Source: Cupriavidus numazuensis (GTDB lineage: Bacteria; Pseudomonadota; Gammaproteobacteria; Burkholderiales; Burkholderiaceae). From it: a DNA stretch of 64,000 nt. Positions 26,711-34,973 of the stretch are shown here, in pieces. The position numbers and the translations under genes are program-made. How positions within the stretch are numbered: position 1 is the first letter of the stretch; each line of letters begins with the position of its first letter. Location of the stretch: NCBI RefSeq assembly GCF_905397435.1, contig NZ_CAJPVI010000025.1, positions 1-64,000 of the forward strand. The letters are read 5' to 3'. The notes beneath the pieces are model-generated. The model had not been told where the DNA came from. It saw nothing but the letters and a program-made list of their open reading frames with translations, and did no database searches.

Positions 26711-26771
26711 TGTTGTTTTTTTGAGAGATTACGGGGGAGTTTAGTACAACGGGGGGGGTCAGGGTATGGGG

Positions 26772-27612
26772 GTGTCGTTCTTGGCAGGCGCCGCTGTTTC
26801 GCCGGCGTAGCCGGCGGGGGTTTTGTAGTTGGGATTGAGGTGTCGTTCTTGGCTGGCGCCGCTGTTTCGCCGGCGTAGCCGGCGACCTACTCTTTTGTCC
26901 GAGCGACAAAAGAGTAGGCAGAAAAGCGCGTCGTTGCCGCTGGCCATCAATTCCACGGCGGCAGTGGTTCAAACGGCTTTGGACGCCTGCGATGGTGGTC
27001 AGTGGTTCGACCCTGCTACGCCATGTGAGTCAGAACCTGTGCCTCGCGCGGCACGGCGTTTGGACGATCCCCAAGACGGACTCGGGTACAGCGTTTCAAT
27101 AGCCTCAGCGGTGGGACGCCTTCGGCTGCGCTGCGCGCACGGCGTCGTCTGGGTGCAAGCTCATCAGCGTGGCTGGCTCACGAGTCCCGAATTCAGTTCC
27201 AGTTCCTGATTTCCCGTCTCTACGCGCATGCAATGCGCCCAAGGCATCGTCACCGAGGCGAGGTTCGGGTCAGACCTTGGCGGTCTTACTCCGAGCCGCG
27301 CGTAGCGCAGCCGTAGGCGTCCCCGCGATGAGGGTGTTAGAAGGGACCACTCCGTAATCCGGGTTCGCTCGTACGCGCTGTCCCATCCTAATCATCTACG
27401 CGGCAGGCAGTCCAGTGGTCCTCTGATGCAACAATGGCATTGAGCTCGTGGTTGACCACGTAAACGCGCTTTTGCCTACTTTTACCGCTCGGGTAAAAGT
27501 AGGTCGCCGGCTACGCCGGCGAAACAGCCGCGCCAGCGAAGAGCGATACCCCCCCCAACGAGAAGCCCCGCCGGCTACGCCGGCGAAACAGCAGCGCCTG
27601 CCAAGCACGATA
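26772..27612. repeat. Dispersed mosaic element, copy 1 (0.84 kb)
   Basis: Two 45-bp modules at 26772-26816 and 26840-26884 (68-bp period, beginning GTGTCGTTCTTGGC), then a 14-bp stem CCTACTCTTTTGTC with loop CGAGC (26886-26918). A core of about 540 bp follows, then the inverted counterparts: a hairpin with arms CCTACTTTTACC/GGTAAAAGTAGG (27475-27503) and two inverted modules to 27612. The core start matches copies 2 and 3. Non-coding by my reading. It sits between the PilZ gene and the phnZ-like gene. Confidence 0.85.
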
Positions 27613-27694
27613 ACCCATCCCGAACGACAAGCCCCCGCCGACTACACCAGCGAACCACCTGCCAAGCCCTCGCGCAGCGTCCGTACCAATTCCC

Positions 27695-28228
27695 TCATGC
27701 CGCACGCAAGCAACGTGCAGCCATATCCACGTAGTGCGCCACCGGCGGCGTCCCCAGATCAACCACCTTCGCCAGATCGTCATAGCGCCGCAGGCGGACC
27801 GCGGCATCCGCATGCGAGCCAGCAGCGAACGCCCTTGCCTGGGTGGCATCGTAGGGCCCACCCTGCAGAGCAAGGCTGTGCACCGACGCTTCGGACAGCG
27901 TACTGAAGTAGCCCGCGTCCACCGCACACAGATACCGCTTGGCAGCGACATGCAGACGGATCGGCTCCGTGACATCCGGGCCGAACAATTCAGCCAGCGC
28001 ATCCGCAGCAGCTTCCTGGTGCCGCATATCGGTGGTGCTGCTTTCGGCCAGCATCAGATGGCCGACATCGTGCAGGAACGCGGCGACGATCAGGGGCTCG
28101 GGCTCGCCGGCTTGTTCGGCCAGTTGCGCGCATTGCAGCGCGTGGGCGGTCTGGCTGATGGCTTCGCCGCCGTAGTAGGCAGTACCGTGGCTCGCAAACA
28201 GCGATTCAATGCGGGGCAGGGTCAGCAT
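27695..28228 (-). CDS. HD-domain oxygenase of phosphonate operons, PhnZ-like
   Basis: 177 residues from ATG 28228 (MLTLPRIESLFASHG). Metal ligands of the PhnZ diiron oxygenases appear in order: Tyr19-x-x-Glu22 (YGGE), His29, His53-Asp54 (FLHDVGHL), His70, His93 and a late Asp near 150. PhnZ oxidatively cleaves a hydroxylated aminoalkylphosphonate to phosphate and an amino acid. Its usual partner hydroxylase PhnY is not in this window. It is the last gene after phnE, 29 bases downstream. Confidence 0.82.
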   Translation of the reverse strand: MLTLPRIESLFASHGTAYYGGEAISQTAHALQCAQLAEQAGEPEPLIVAAFLHDVGHLMLAESSTTDMRHQEAAADALAELFGPDVTEPIRLHVAAKRYLCAVDAGYFSTLSEASVHSLALQGGPYDATQARAFAAGSHADAAVRLRRYDDLAKVVDLGTPPVAHYVDMAARCLRAA

Positions 28229-28257
28229 GGAAGTTCTGCAGGGAGTATTTTTGTCGA

Positions 28258-29070
28258 TCAAACCAGCACCTTGCGGATCTGCGCCGAGATCACGTCAATG
28301 GCAGTCACAAAGACGATGATGATGATCATCACGGCACAGGTCTGGCCGTACTGGAAGCTGCGGATGATTTCCCACAGCACGGTGCCGATGCCGCCCGCGC
28401 CGACGATGCCGACGACCGACGCCGAACGCACGTTGGATTCGAAGCGATACAGCGCGAACGACAGCCACAGCGGCAGCACCTGCGGAATCACGCCATAGAT
28501 GATCTCCTCCAGCGGGCCGGCGCCGGTAGCTCGCACGCCTTCGACAGGGCGCGGATCGATCGCTTCGACGGCTTCGGCAAACAGCTTGGCCAGCACGCCG
28601 GTGGTATGGATCCAGAGCGCCAGCACGCCGGCGAAGGGACCGAGCCCGACGGCCACGATGAACAGCATGGCGAAGACCATTTCGTTGATGGCGCGGCAGG
28701 CATCCATGACGCGGCGCGCCGGCTGGTAGATCCATGCGGGCACGATATTGGCCGAACACAGCAGGCCGAACGGCACGGCCATGAACACGGCGATGGCCGT
28801 GCCCCAAACGGCGATCTGCACCGTGACGAGCATTTCGTCGAGGTAATGGCGCCAGTCGCGGAAATCGGGCGGGAAGAAGTCGGCGGCGAACTGCGCCATG
28901 TTGCCAGAATCGCGCAGCAGGTCCAGCGGGCGCATGTCGGCGCCGTTCCAGGACAGGACAAGCATGGCCAGCACGATCGCCCAGATCAGCATCACGGAAA
29001 GCGGTGTGCGCGGCGGCCGCACCTGGCTCTTGGGGGAGGGCGGCACAGCACGCTTGGCAGTGGTGGTCAT
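28258..29070 (-). CDS. phnE: Phosphonate ABC transporter permease
   Basis: 270 residues from ATG 29070. About six hydrophobic helices, the first at residues 25-40 ([16 protein letters not shown]). The permease coupling motif reads [20 protein letters not shown] (EAA loop), typical of PhnE. Inner-membrane channel of PhnCDE. It follows phnD by 75 bases and is followed by the phnZ-like gene. Confidence 0.94.
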   Translation of the reverse strand: MTTTAKRAVPPSPKSQVRPPRTPLSVMLIWAIVLAMLVLSWNGADMRPLDLLRDSGNMAQFAADFFPPDFRDWRHYLDEMLVTVQIAVWGTAIAVFMAVPFGLLCSANIVPAWIYQPARRVMDACRAINEMVFAMLFIVAVGLGPFAGVLALWIHTTGVLAKLFAEAVEAIDPRPVEGVRATGAGPLEEIIYGVIPQVLPLWLSFALYRFESNVRSASVVGIVGAGGIGTVLWEIIRSFQYGQTCAVMIIIIVFVTAIDVISAQIRKVLV

Positions 29071-29145
29071 GGGGACAATCCGGTATAGCGAGAAGAGAGA
29101 ATGCAATACGGCGGCCGGCGGCATGCCGCCAGCCGCGAGTGGGAC

Positions 29146-30126
29146 TTACTGCGTGCTGACTGCCTTGTCCAGGTCAGCCAGGCGGCGGCTCACGTCGGCG
29201 AGCTGCTTCTGCTTGTCGGCAGCGGCCAGCGTGGTGTCGGTCTCGATGCGGGCCTTCTCCTTGGCCAGTTCGATCTGGCGGATCGGCACGAGCTGCGCAT
29301 CGGTCGACGGGCGGAAGCCCTGGTAGGTCAGCGTGGCCAGCACCTGCTTCTCGCGCGCGGCGTCAGGGCCCTTGCCGTAGTTGACGAAGAAGGTCTGGAT
29401 CTTCTTCTTCACGTCGGCCGGCAGGTCCTTGCGGTAGACGATCGGGTCGGCCGGGATCAGCGGCGACTTCCACAGCACGCGCACCTGGTCATACGGGTTC
29501 TTGCCCGTGTTGATGCGATAGCGCTCGAAGTTCTCGGTGTTGTTCACGGCCACGTCCACCTGCTTGTTCAGCACGGAGAGCAGGTTGGTTTCGTGGTTGC
29601 TGATGCGCACAGCCTTGAACAGCGTCTTCGGCTCGACTTTGTTGGCGGCCCACAGGTAGTAGCCCGGCACGGCGGTGCCCGACGTCGAGTTCGGATCGCC
29701 GGCGCCGTAGCTCAGTTCCTTGCCGCGCTTGATCACGTCTTCGACGCTCTTGATGTCGCTGTCCTTGTTGACGATCAGCATCGACCAGTAGCCCGGGTTG
29801 CCGTCCTTGTCGATCACCGAGGCGAACACCTCGCCGTTGGCGCGGTCCACGGCTTCCATGGCCGACTTGTTGCCGAACCAGGCGATCTGGACCTTGTTGA
29901 AGCGCATGCCTTCGATGATGCCGGCATAGTCCGAGGCAAAGAACGGCTTGACGGTCACGCCCAGCGTCTTGCTGAGATCATCGATCAGCGGCTGCCACGC
30001 CGACTTCAGGTTCGACGACGATTCCGTCGAGATGAAGCCGATGTTCAGCGTCTTGGCGTCCTGCGCAAACGCGGGCATGGCAACAACGGTCGATGCGACC
30101 ACGGCGAGGAAAGTTCTGCGAAGCAT
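29146..30126 (-). CDS. phnD: Phosphonate-binding periplasmic protein
   Basis: 326 residues with signal peptide LAVVASTVVAMPAFA. Ligand-pocket segments NIGFISTESSSNLK, FFASDYAGIIEGMRF, AWFGNKSA and YGAGDPNSTSGTAVPGYY match PhnD proteins, which bind 2-aminoethylphosphonate and other phosphonates. A polar helical tail (about 285-326) is unusual in length but seen in some members. It lies between phnC and phnE. Confidence 0.95.
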   Translation of the reverse strand: MLRRTFLAVVASTVVAMPAFAQDAKTLNIGFISTESSSNLKSAWQPLIDDLSKTLGVTVKPFFASDYAGIIEGMRFNKVQIAWFGNKSAMEAVDRANGEVFASVIDKDGNPGYWSMLIVNKDSDIKSVEDVIKRGKELSYGAGDPNSTSGTAVPGYYLWAANKVEPKTLFKAVRISNHETNLLSVLNKQVDVAVNNTENFERYRINTGKNPYDQVRVLWKSPLIPADPIVYRKDLPADVKKKIQTFFVNYGKGPDAAREKQVLATLTYQGFRPSTDAQLVPIRQIELAKEKARIETDTTLAAADKQKQLADVSRRLADLDKAVSTQ

Positions 30127-30208
30127 GGATAACTCCGGTTGGAATTCGGTTTGGTGAACGTCTTGAGTACGTCTTGAATCTGGAAAAGAACGCGTTGCGA
30201 GACAGCCG

Positions 30209-31054
30209 TCAGGCCGCTGCGAGATTCATGGCCGCCAGCGCGGGCACGGGCATGGCATCCGGTTCGCTGTCGAGGGTGTCGTGCAACAACTCCTTGGCCT
30301 CGGTGCCATAGAGATCGCGCAGCATGTCGGGCGTGAGCGCCGCGGACGGGCCGTCATAGACCACCTTGCCGTGGCGCAGCGCGACTACGCGCGGGCAGTA
30401 GCGCATCGCCACGTCGACCTGGTGCAGCGACACCACCACGGCCACCTGGCGCGTGCGGTTGATCTGCGCGAGCAGCGACATCACGCGGCGCGACGACTCC
30501 GGGTCCAGCGACGCGATCGGCTCGTCGGCCAGGATTACGCGGGCGTTCTGCACCAGCGTGCGTGCAATGGCGGCGCGCTGCTGCTGGCCGCCCGACAGGG
30601 TCGAGGCGCGCTGGAACGCATAGTCGTCTATACCAACCTGGGCAAGCGCATCGAGACCTGCCTGGATCTCGCTGGCCCTGAACAGGCGCAACAGGCTGCG
30701 CCACTTCGGCAGGCGCGACAGCATGCCGACCAGCACATTGGTCATCACCGGCAGGCGGCCGACAAGGTTGAACTGCTGGAATACAAAACCGATTTCCGAG
30801 CGAACACTGCGCACATTGCGCGCCAGCCGCCCGTTGCGCTGGACCGTGCGGCCGTTCACGACGATTTCGCCCGCGCCCGCATCGCTGGTGACAAAGCCGG
30901 CGATATGGCGCAGCAGCGTGGACTTGCCGGAACCAGAGGCGCCCAGCAGGGCGACCATTTCACCGGGCGCGACGTGCAGCGTGACATCGTCAAGCGCCTT
31001 GCGGTCTGCTCGGAACGATTTGGTCAGGCCGCGGACTTCGATGGCATGCGTCAT
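30209..31054 (-). CDS. phnC: Phosphonate ABC transporter ATP-binding protein
   Basis: 281 residues from ATG 31054 ([20 protein letters not shown]). Walker [10 protein letters not shown], signature [15 protein letters not shown] and Walker [16 protein letters not shown] are intact, as is the switch His in VVVSLHQVD. It energises PhnDE. A longer frame to 31159 contains the promoter and is not the start. First gene of phnCDE-phnZ, 45 bases downstream of a Pho box. Confidence 0.95.
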   Translation of the reverse strand: MTHAIEVRGLTKSFRADRKALDDVTLHVAPGEMVALLGASGSGKSTLLRHIAGFVTSDAGAGEIVVNGRTVQRNGRLARNVRSVRSEIGFVFQQFNLVGRLPVMTNVLVGMLSRLPKWRSLLRLFRASEIQAGLDALAQVGIDDYAFQRASTLSGGQQQRAAIARTLVQNARVILADEPIASLDPESSRRVMSLLAQINRTRQVAVVVSLHQVDVAMRYCPRVVALRHGKVVYDGPSAALTPDMLRDLYGTEAKELLHDTLDSEPDAMPVPALAAMNLAAA

Positions 31055-31099
31055 CTCGACTCCCTTGCTTGAATGACGTGCGCATTCTGGCGGCCACCC

Positions 31100-31117
31100 G
31101 TGACAGAACGATGACGA
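31100..31117 (-). promoter_or_regulatory. Pho box of the phnCDE operon
   Basis: On the minus strand TCGTCAT-CGTT-CTGTCAC: five of seven and seven of seven matches to the two halves of CTGTCAT-N4-CTGTCAY. It lies 46 bases before the phnC ATG, at a normal activator position, so PhoB induction by phosphate starvation is expected. Confidence 0.7.
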
Positions 31118-31165
31118 GTGCAGCGGCTTTGCGGGCAAAACATAACGCAATTGCGGCATTGAATT

Positions 31166-31183
31166 TCGTCACACAACAGTCAT
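31166..31183 (+). promoter_or_regulatory. Second, divergent Pho-box-like site
   Basis: On the plus strand TCGTCAC-ACAA-CAGTCAT: GTCA is kept in both halves at the 11-bp spacing. It would drive rightward transcription toward pstS, 598 bases away, or an unknown short gene starting near 31198. Confidence 0.45.
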
Positions 31184-31780
31184 AATGAGTTTCCAGAATG
31201 CATTTCAATCGGGCTTCTCTGCAACCGCTGATGCGCGTGACGATTCGAATGATCACCGTACCGGGGACTCCCGGACGGGCCGCCCTGCACAGGGCGGCGG
31301 TGTACCCCACGTCGGAAGACGACTCGGCCCCGCTGATGGTGAGCGACTGGAGCCAGCGTGAGCCTGAAGTCTTCCTCGCTGCGCAAACGTGGGCGCGAAG
31401 CCGCGCATACATCATTTCCAATCCGCGCAGCGGATCGTTTTATGGCGGCAGGTACGGCCGGTACTAGCTGACTGCGGGCCAACTGTCTCGACGGCAACCG
31501 TGGTTTTCGCACCCATGCGGTGCTTCCGTGCGGCGAATGCTTGTCCGAGATGGATGAAAGGCGACCGACACGTCGTCTCGGTTTCGCATGCATTCCGTGC
31601 GAAATGCCCTTCCGTTGCCGCGCGCAACGCATACAATCTTTTTTGTCATAGAAACACTCCTGCCTCCATTGCGCCGGAAGACCCATTGTCCGGCCGCAGG
31701 CGGGGTGATGCGGTCTGTTTCTCCGTTGCCACCGGGTGACCGCGGACACTCAAAGACAAACAAGAAGTGGAGGTGCCGCC
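31184..31780. other. Long region upstream of pstS
   Basis: About 600 bases without a convincing gene. An 89-codon frame from 31198 has an ATG close to the expected transcription start and no ribosome site. A small hairpin TTTCGCA-N9-TGCGAAA lies near 31590. This may be a long pstS leader. Confidence 0.35.
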
Positions 31781-32818
31781 ATGGCCCGTCGCCGCGTGTT
31801 CGATATCGTGCGATCCTGCCTCGTGGCCACATGTGCGGCATTGCTGCTGGCGCCTGCAACCGTGACGCATGCAGCCGAGGTGACCGGTGCGGGCTCCACC
31901 TTCGTCTATCCCGTGATGGCCAAATGGGCTGCCACGTACTACACGAAGACCGGCAAGACGATCAACTACCAGGCGGTCGGCTCGGGCAGCGGCATCCAGC
32001 AGGTGAAATCCGGCAGCGTGACATTCGGCGCGACCGACATGCCATTGCGGCCCGAAGAACTGCAGGCCGCCGGGCTTGCACAGTTTCCGCTGGTCGTCGG
32101 CGGCGTGGTGCCGGTGGTGAATCTCGACGGCATCGGCGCCGGGCAAGTGCGACTGACCGGAGCACTGCTGGCCAGCATTTTCCAGGGCAAGATCATCAAC
32201 TGGAACGACGCGGCCATCGCTCAGGTGAACCCTGGTGTTGCCTTCCCAGACCAGAAGATTGTCGTCGTTCACCGCAGCGATCGTTCGGGTACGACCTTCA
32301 ACTGGACGGATTACCTGTCGAAGGTGAGCAGCGACTGGAAGAGCAGCGTGGGATCCGGCACCACGGTCAAGTGGCCGGCCGGCGTGGGCGCGAACGGGAA
32401 TGAAGGCGTGTCGCTGTATATCCGCAACGTCAAGGGTGCGATCGGCTACGTGGAGCTGTCGTATGCACTGCAGCGCAAGTTGCCGTACACCGCCATGCAG
32501 AACCAGGCTGGCAGCTACGTGCAGCCCACTCGCGACAGCTTCAGCGCGGCCGTAGCGTCGGCAAGCTGGGCGCCGCAGCAGGACTTCTACCAGGTGGTCA
32601 CGAACGCGCCCGGCGCCAATGCGTGGCCGATCGCGGGCGTGGTGTTCGTGCTGATGCCGCGCGCCGGGCTCGCCAGCGGCAGCACCAAAGACGCGCTCGC
32701 GTTCTTCCGGTGGGCGCTGCGCGAAGGGCAGACCGATGCCGCCGTGGAAAACTACGTGGCGCTCCCGCCCACGCTGGTCGAACAGGTCGAAGCCTACTGG
32801 GGGCAGTTCCTCAAGTAA
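31781..32818 (+). CDS. pstS: Phosphate ABC transporter substrate-binding protein
   Basis: 345 residues from ATG 31781, with AGTGGAGG nine bases upstream and signal peptide CLVATCAALLLAPATVTHA. Phosphate-loop motifs GAGSTFVYPVMAKW, VGSGSGIQQVKSG, FGATDMPL and HRSDRSGTTFNWTDYL define PstS. It binds inorganic phosphate in the periplasm for PstABC, whose genes are not here. Position next to phnCDE fits a Pho regulon grouping. Confidence 0.95.
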   Translation: MARRRVFDIVRSCLVATCAALLLAPATVTHAAEVTGAGSTFVYPVMAKWAATYYTKTGKTINYQAVGSGSGIQQVKSGSVTFGATDMPLRPEELQAAGLAQFPLVVGGVVPVVNLDGIGAGQVRLTGALLASIFQGKIINWNDAAIAQVNPGVAFPDQKIVVVHRSDRSGTTFNWTDYLSKVSSDWKSSVGSGTTVKWPAGVGANGNEGVSLYIRNVKGAIGYVELSYALQRKLPYTAMQNQAGSYVQPTRDSFSAAVASASWAPQQDFYQVVTNAPGANAWPIAGVVFVLMPRAGLASGSTKDALAFFRWALREGQTDAAVENYVALPPTLVEQVEAYWGQFLK

Positions 32819-32917
32819 GCGTGCCCGCATGGACCGGGCGCGGTGCGGCCGGTCACGTTGGCGTCATGGCATGGTGCTATTGAAGATGTTTGCCGTTGCC
32901 ATGCGATCATTGCCGCC

Positions 32918-33736
32918 ATGCGTGCCATTCCCCCTGATTTGAACACTGCCTCACGTCCGTGGCTGCGCCGCGGCATGGCCGCCGCTGCCTTGGCCGTGCT
33001 GTCGACGCTTGCGCTGACCGCGCAATGCCGCCAGGACGACTTGTGGTTCCCTGGCATCTCGCGGGACAGCCTGTGGAAGAACGTGCAGGAGCGCTGCCTG
33101 ACGAGCGACCAGCCGCGGCACGCCGATTGCGCGGTCGTCGACCGTGAACGTGGCCTGGTGCTGTACAAGGACGCGATCGGGGCGAGCCATTACCTCGTGA
33201 TCCCCGACCACAAGGTAACGGGTGTCGACGATCCCGCGCTGTGGGATGGCGGGCCGCAGAACCAGTGGGCGTTCGGCTGGGAAGTGCGCGACATCGTCGG
33301 CAAGTCGATCGGCAAGCGCGTGCCGGACCATCTGCTCGGCCTGGCGGTGAACTCGCGGGCATCGCGCAGCCAGGACCAGCTTCACATCCATCTCGACTGC
33401 ATCAGCGAAGCCGCGCGCGCATTTGTTGCGGACAACGCGGGCAAGGCAAGCGACGGCTGGACCGAACTCCGTTTCCAGGGCAAGCCAGTACGCGCGGTGC
33501 TGATCCCGTCACCGGATACCGCGCTTCGCTTCAATGCCTTCGACATCGTGCGCAAAGGGCTGCCGGAGCCGAGACGGGTAGGGGATCGCGGCGTGTTCGT
33601 CACTTACGTGACGCGACAGGACGCTGCGTCGGGCTTTCTGGTCGTCGACCAGCCCGTGGACAAGACGGCCGGCACGACCGGCCATGCGAGCGATTTCCTC
33701 GACCGGTCGTGCAAGCTGGGGCGCACGGCGGAGTGA
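32918..33736 (+). CDS. cdh: CDP-diacylglycerol pyrophosphatase
   Basis: 272 residues with an N-terminal hydrophobic anchor (AAAALAVLSTLALTA). HIT-like motif QLHIHLDC (about 150-157), and GLVLYKDAIGASHYLVIPDHKV, SRASRSQDQLHIH and GFLVVDQP, follow the Cdh family, which hydrolyses CDP-diacylglycerol to CMP and phosphatidate at the membrane. It begins 99 bases after pstS; a shared transcript is possible. The upstream start MRPVTLASW at 32843 is less likely because it precedes the signal. Confidence 0.88.
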   Translation: MRAIPPDLNTASRPWLRRGMAAAALAVLSTLALTAQCRQDDLWFPGISRDSLWKNVQERCLTSDQPRHADCAVVDRERGLVLYKDAIGASHYLVIPDHKVTGVDDPALWDGGPQNQWAFGWEVRDIVGKSIGKRVPDHLLGLAVNSRASRSQDQLHIHLDCISEAARAFVADNAGKASDGWTELRFQGKPVRAVLIPSPDTALRFNAFDIVRKGLPEPRRVGDRGVFVTYVTRQDAASGFLVVDQPVDKTAGTTGHASDFLDRSCKLGRTAE

Positions 33737-33878
33737 AGTGATCGGCGGATGCCCGCCCCCGAGTGACGGGCAAAACAAGCGCTAGCCGTTGCCCGATCAA
33801 ATTCGGCTGAGATTGGCCGGCGCCGAGGCCGCCTTTGTCCTACGCTGTTGGCATCCGACCCAATAGCGCGGGGTGCCC

Positions 33879-34190
33879 ATGGCGACACCATCACAATTCA
33901 TCCAGTGCTATGCGCACGCGCCTGAGTCCGCTCCCGGTGCATGGGACTGGAATTGCCCGATCTGCATTGCCCGGTTCTGCACCGGCGCTAAGCAGGCGGT
34001 GCGTCATGGCGTCAGCTTCGCGCTGTACTGCCATCACGATGAACGGCTACTGATCGCCCGCCCCATGCTCGACGACCAGTTCGAGCTCAGCCTCGCGGGG
34101 CCGATGCCTGAAAGCGCGGCCATCGATGCAGTGGCCGCCGCCAATGCCGACGGGCAACGCCTGCTTTACCAGCACGACATAACGCACTAA
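33879..34190 (+). CDS. Small conserved-looking protein with a CPIC motif
   Basis: 103 residues from ATG 33879 (MATPSQFIQCYAHAPESAPG). Cysteines in CPICIARFC plus YCHHDE could bind a metal, and the sequence is compact with no signal or membrane segment. A short acidic C-terminal half follows. It has no recognised family. It lies alone, 140 bases after cdh and 92 before the esterase gene. Confidence 0.55.
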   Translation: MATPSQFIQCYAHAPESAPGAWDWNCPICIARFCTGAKQAVRHGVSFALYCHHDERLLIARPMLDDQFELSLAGPMPESAAIDAVAAANADGQRLLYQHDITH

Positions 34191-34233
34191 GGGCTGTCCT
34201 GGCAGCCCGGACAGCGGTCGCCATGCGCACAAG

Positions 34234-34258
34234 TTGGTGATATATTACATATCAACAA
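34234..34258. promoter_or_regulatory. Long operator-like palindrome before the esterase/AAA pair
   Basis: Arms TTGGTGATAT and ATATCAACAA around a 5-base ATTAC centre: nine of ten positions pair. The inner TGATAT/ATATCA is perfect (34238-34254). It lies 24 bases before the esterase ATG, a classical repressor position, but no regulator gene is adjacent. Confidence 0.6.
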
Positions 34259-34282
34259 AGTGAACCTTGCTCCATTTGCGCC

Positions 34283-34960
34283 ATGTTCGATCCTTCGCTG
34301 CTGGGCCGGATGGCCTTCACGCATGCCGTGCCTTCGGCGGCGCCGCTGCCACCGGGCCGCCACCGGCTTGGCATTGCCGACGAACGCGACGCGGTCCTGT
34401 TCGTGCCAGAGGGGCTGAATGCCGATGCCCCCGTTCCGCTGATGATCATGTTCCACGGGGCAGGCGGATTTCCCGGGAAGGTCCTGCCGTTCATCGAACC
34501 ACACGCGGAGCAGCATAAATTCCTGGTACTGGCACCGCATTCGATGTTTCCGACATGGGATATCGTGATCGGTGGCAACGGTCCCGACCTGCAGCGGTTG
34601 CAACAGGCGTTGGCAGGGGTCACCTCTCGCTACCACATCCGCCGCGACCAGTTGGCGTTCGCCGGCTTTTCGGATGGCGCGAGCTATGCGCTGTCGATCG
34701 GCATCACCAATGGCGATATCGCCAGCCATGTGATCGCATTTTCCGGCGGATTCATGTCGGTGTTCATGCAGGAGGGCATGCCCAAGGTCTTTATCGCGCA
34801 TGGGCTCGCCGATGAACAACTCCCCGTTCAGACCAGTGGCCGCAACAACGCGATGCGTCTCCGGGCCGCCGGCTACGACATCGAGTATGTCGAGTTCGAC
34901 GGCCCGCATGCGATACAGCCCGACATCGTCGGCCAGGCCATCCGGTTCTTCCTGGCCTAA
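34283..34960 (+). CDS. Alpha/beta-hydrolase (phospholipase/carboxylesterase-like)
   Basis: 225 residues. The nucleophile elbow is GFSDGAS (Ser near residue 133), preceded by the oxyanion segment MIMFHGAGG (about 54-62); an acid in HGLADEQLP and a late His in DGPHAI complete a triad. Resembles bacterial carboxylesterases of the phospholipase/dienelactone hydrolase group. No signal peptide. Thirteen bases separate it from the AAA ATPase gene, so the two are co-transcribed. Confidence 0.82.
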   Translation: MFDPSLLGRMAFTHAVPSAAPLPPGRHRLGIADERDAVLFVPEGLNADAPVPLMIMFHGAGGFPGKVLPFIEPHAEQHKFLVLAPHSMFPTWDIVIGGNGPDLQRLQQALAGVTSRYHIRRDQLAFAGFSDGASYALSIGITNGDIASHVIAFSGGFMSVFMQEGMPKVFIAHGLADEQLPVQTSGRNNAMRLRAAGYDIEYVEFDGPHAIQPDIVGQAIRFFLA

Positions 34961-34973
34961 CGGAGCGCCACCC

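Noticed and set aside
26829-27209. Frame with LPLAINSTAAVVQTALDAC shared by three repeat copies
   Set aside because: Similarity follows from the DNA repeat. The frame carries through inverted modules, ends differ between copies and paired changes favour the hairpins rather than codons. A translated peptide cannot be fully excluded.
31198-31467. 89-codon frame after the plus-strand Pho box
   Set aside because: No ribosome site and the ATG lies at the expected transcription start; composition is unremarkable. Kept only as a possible short transcript.
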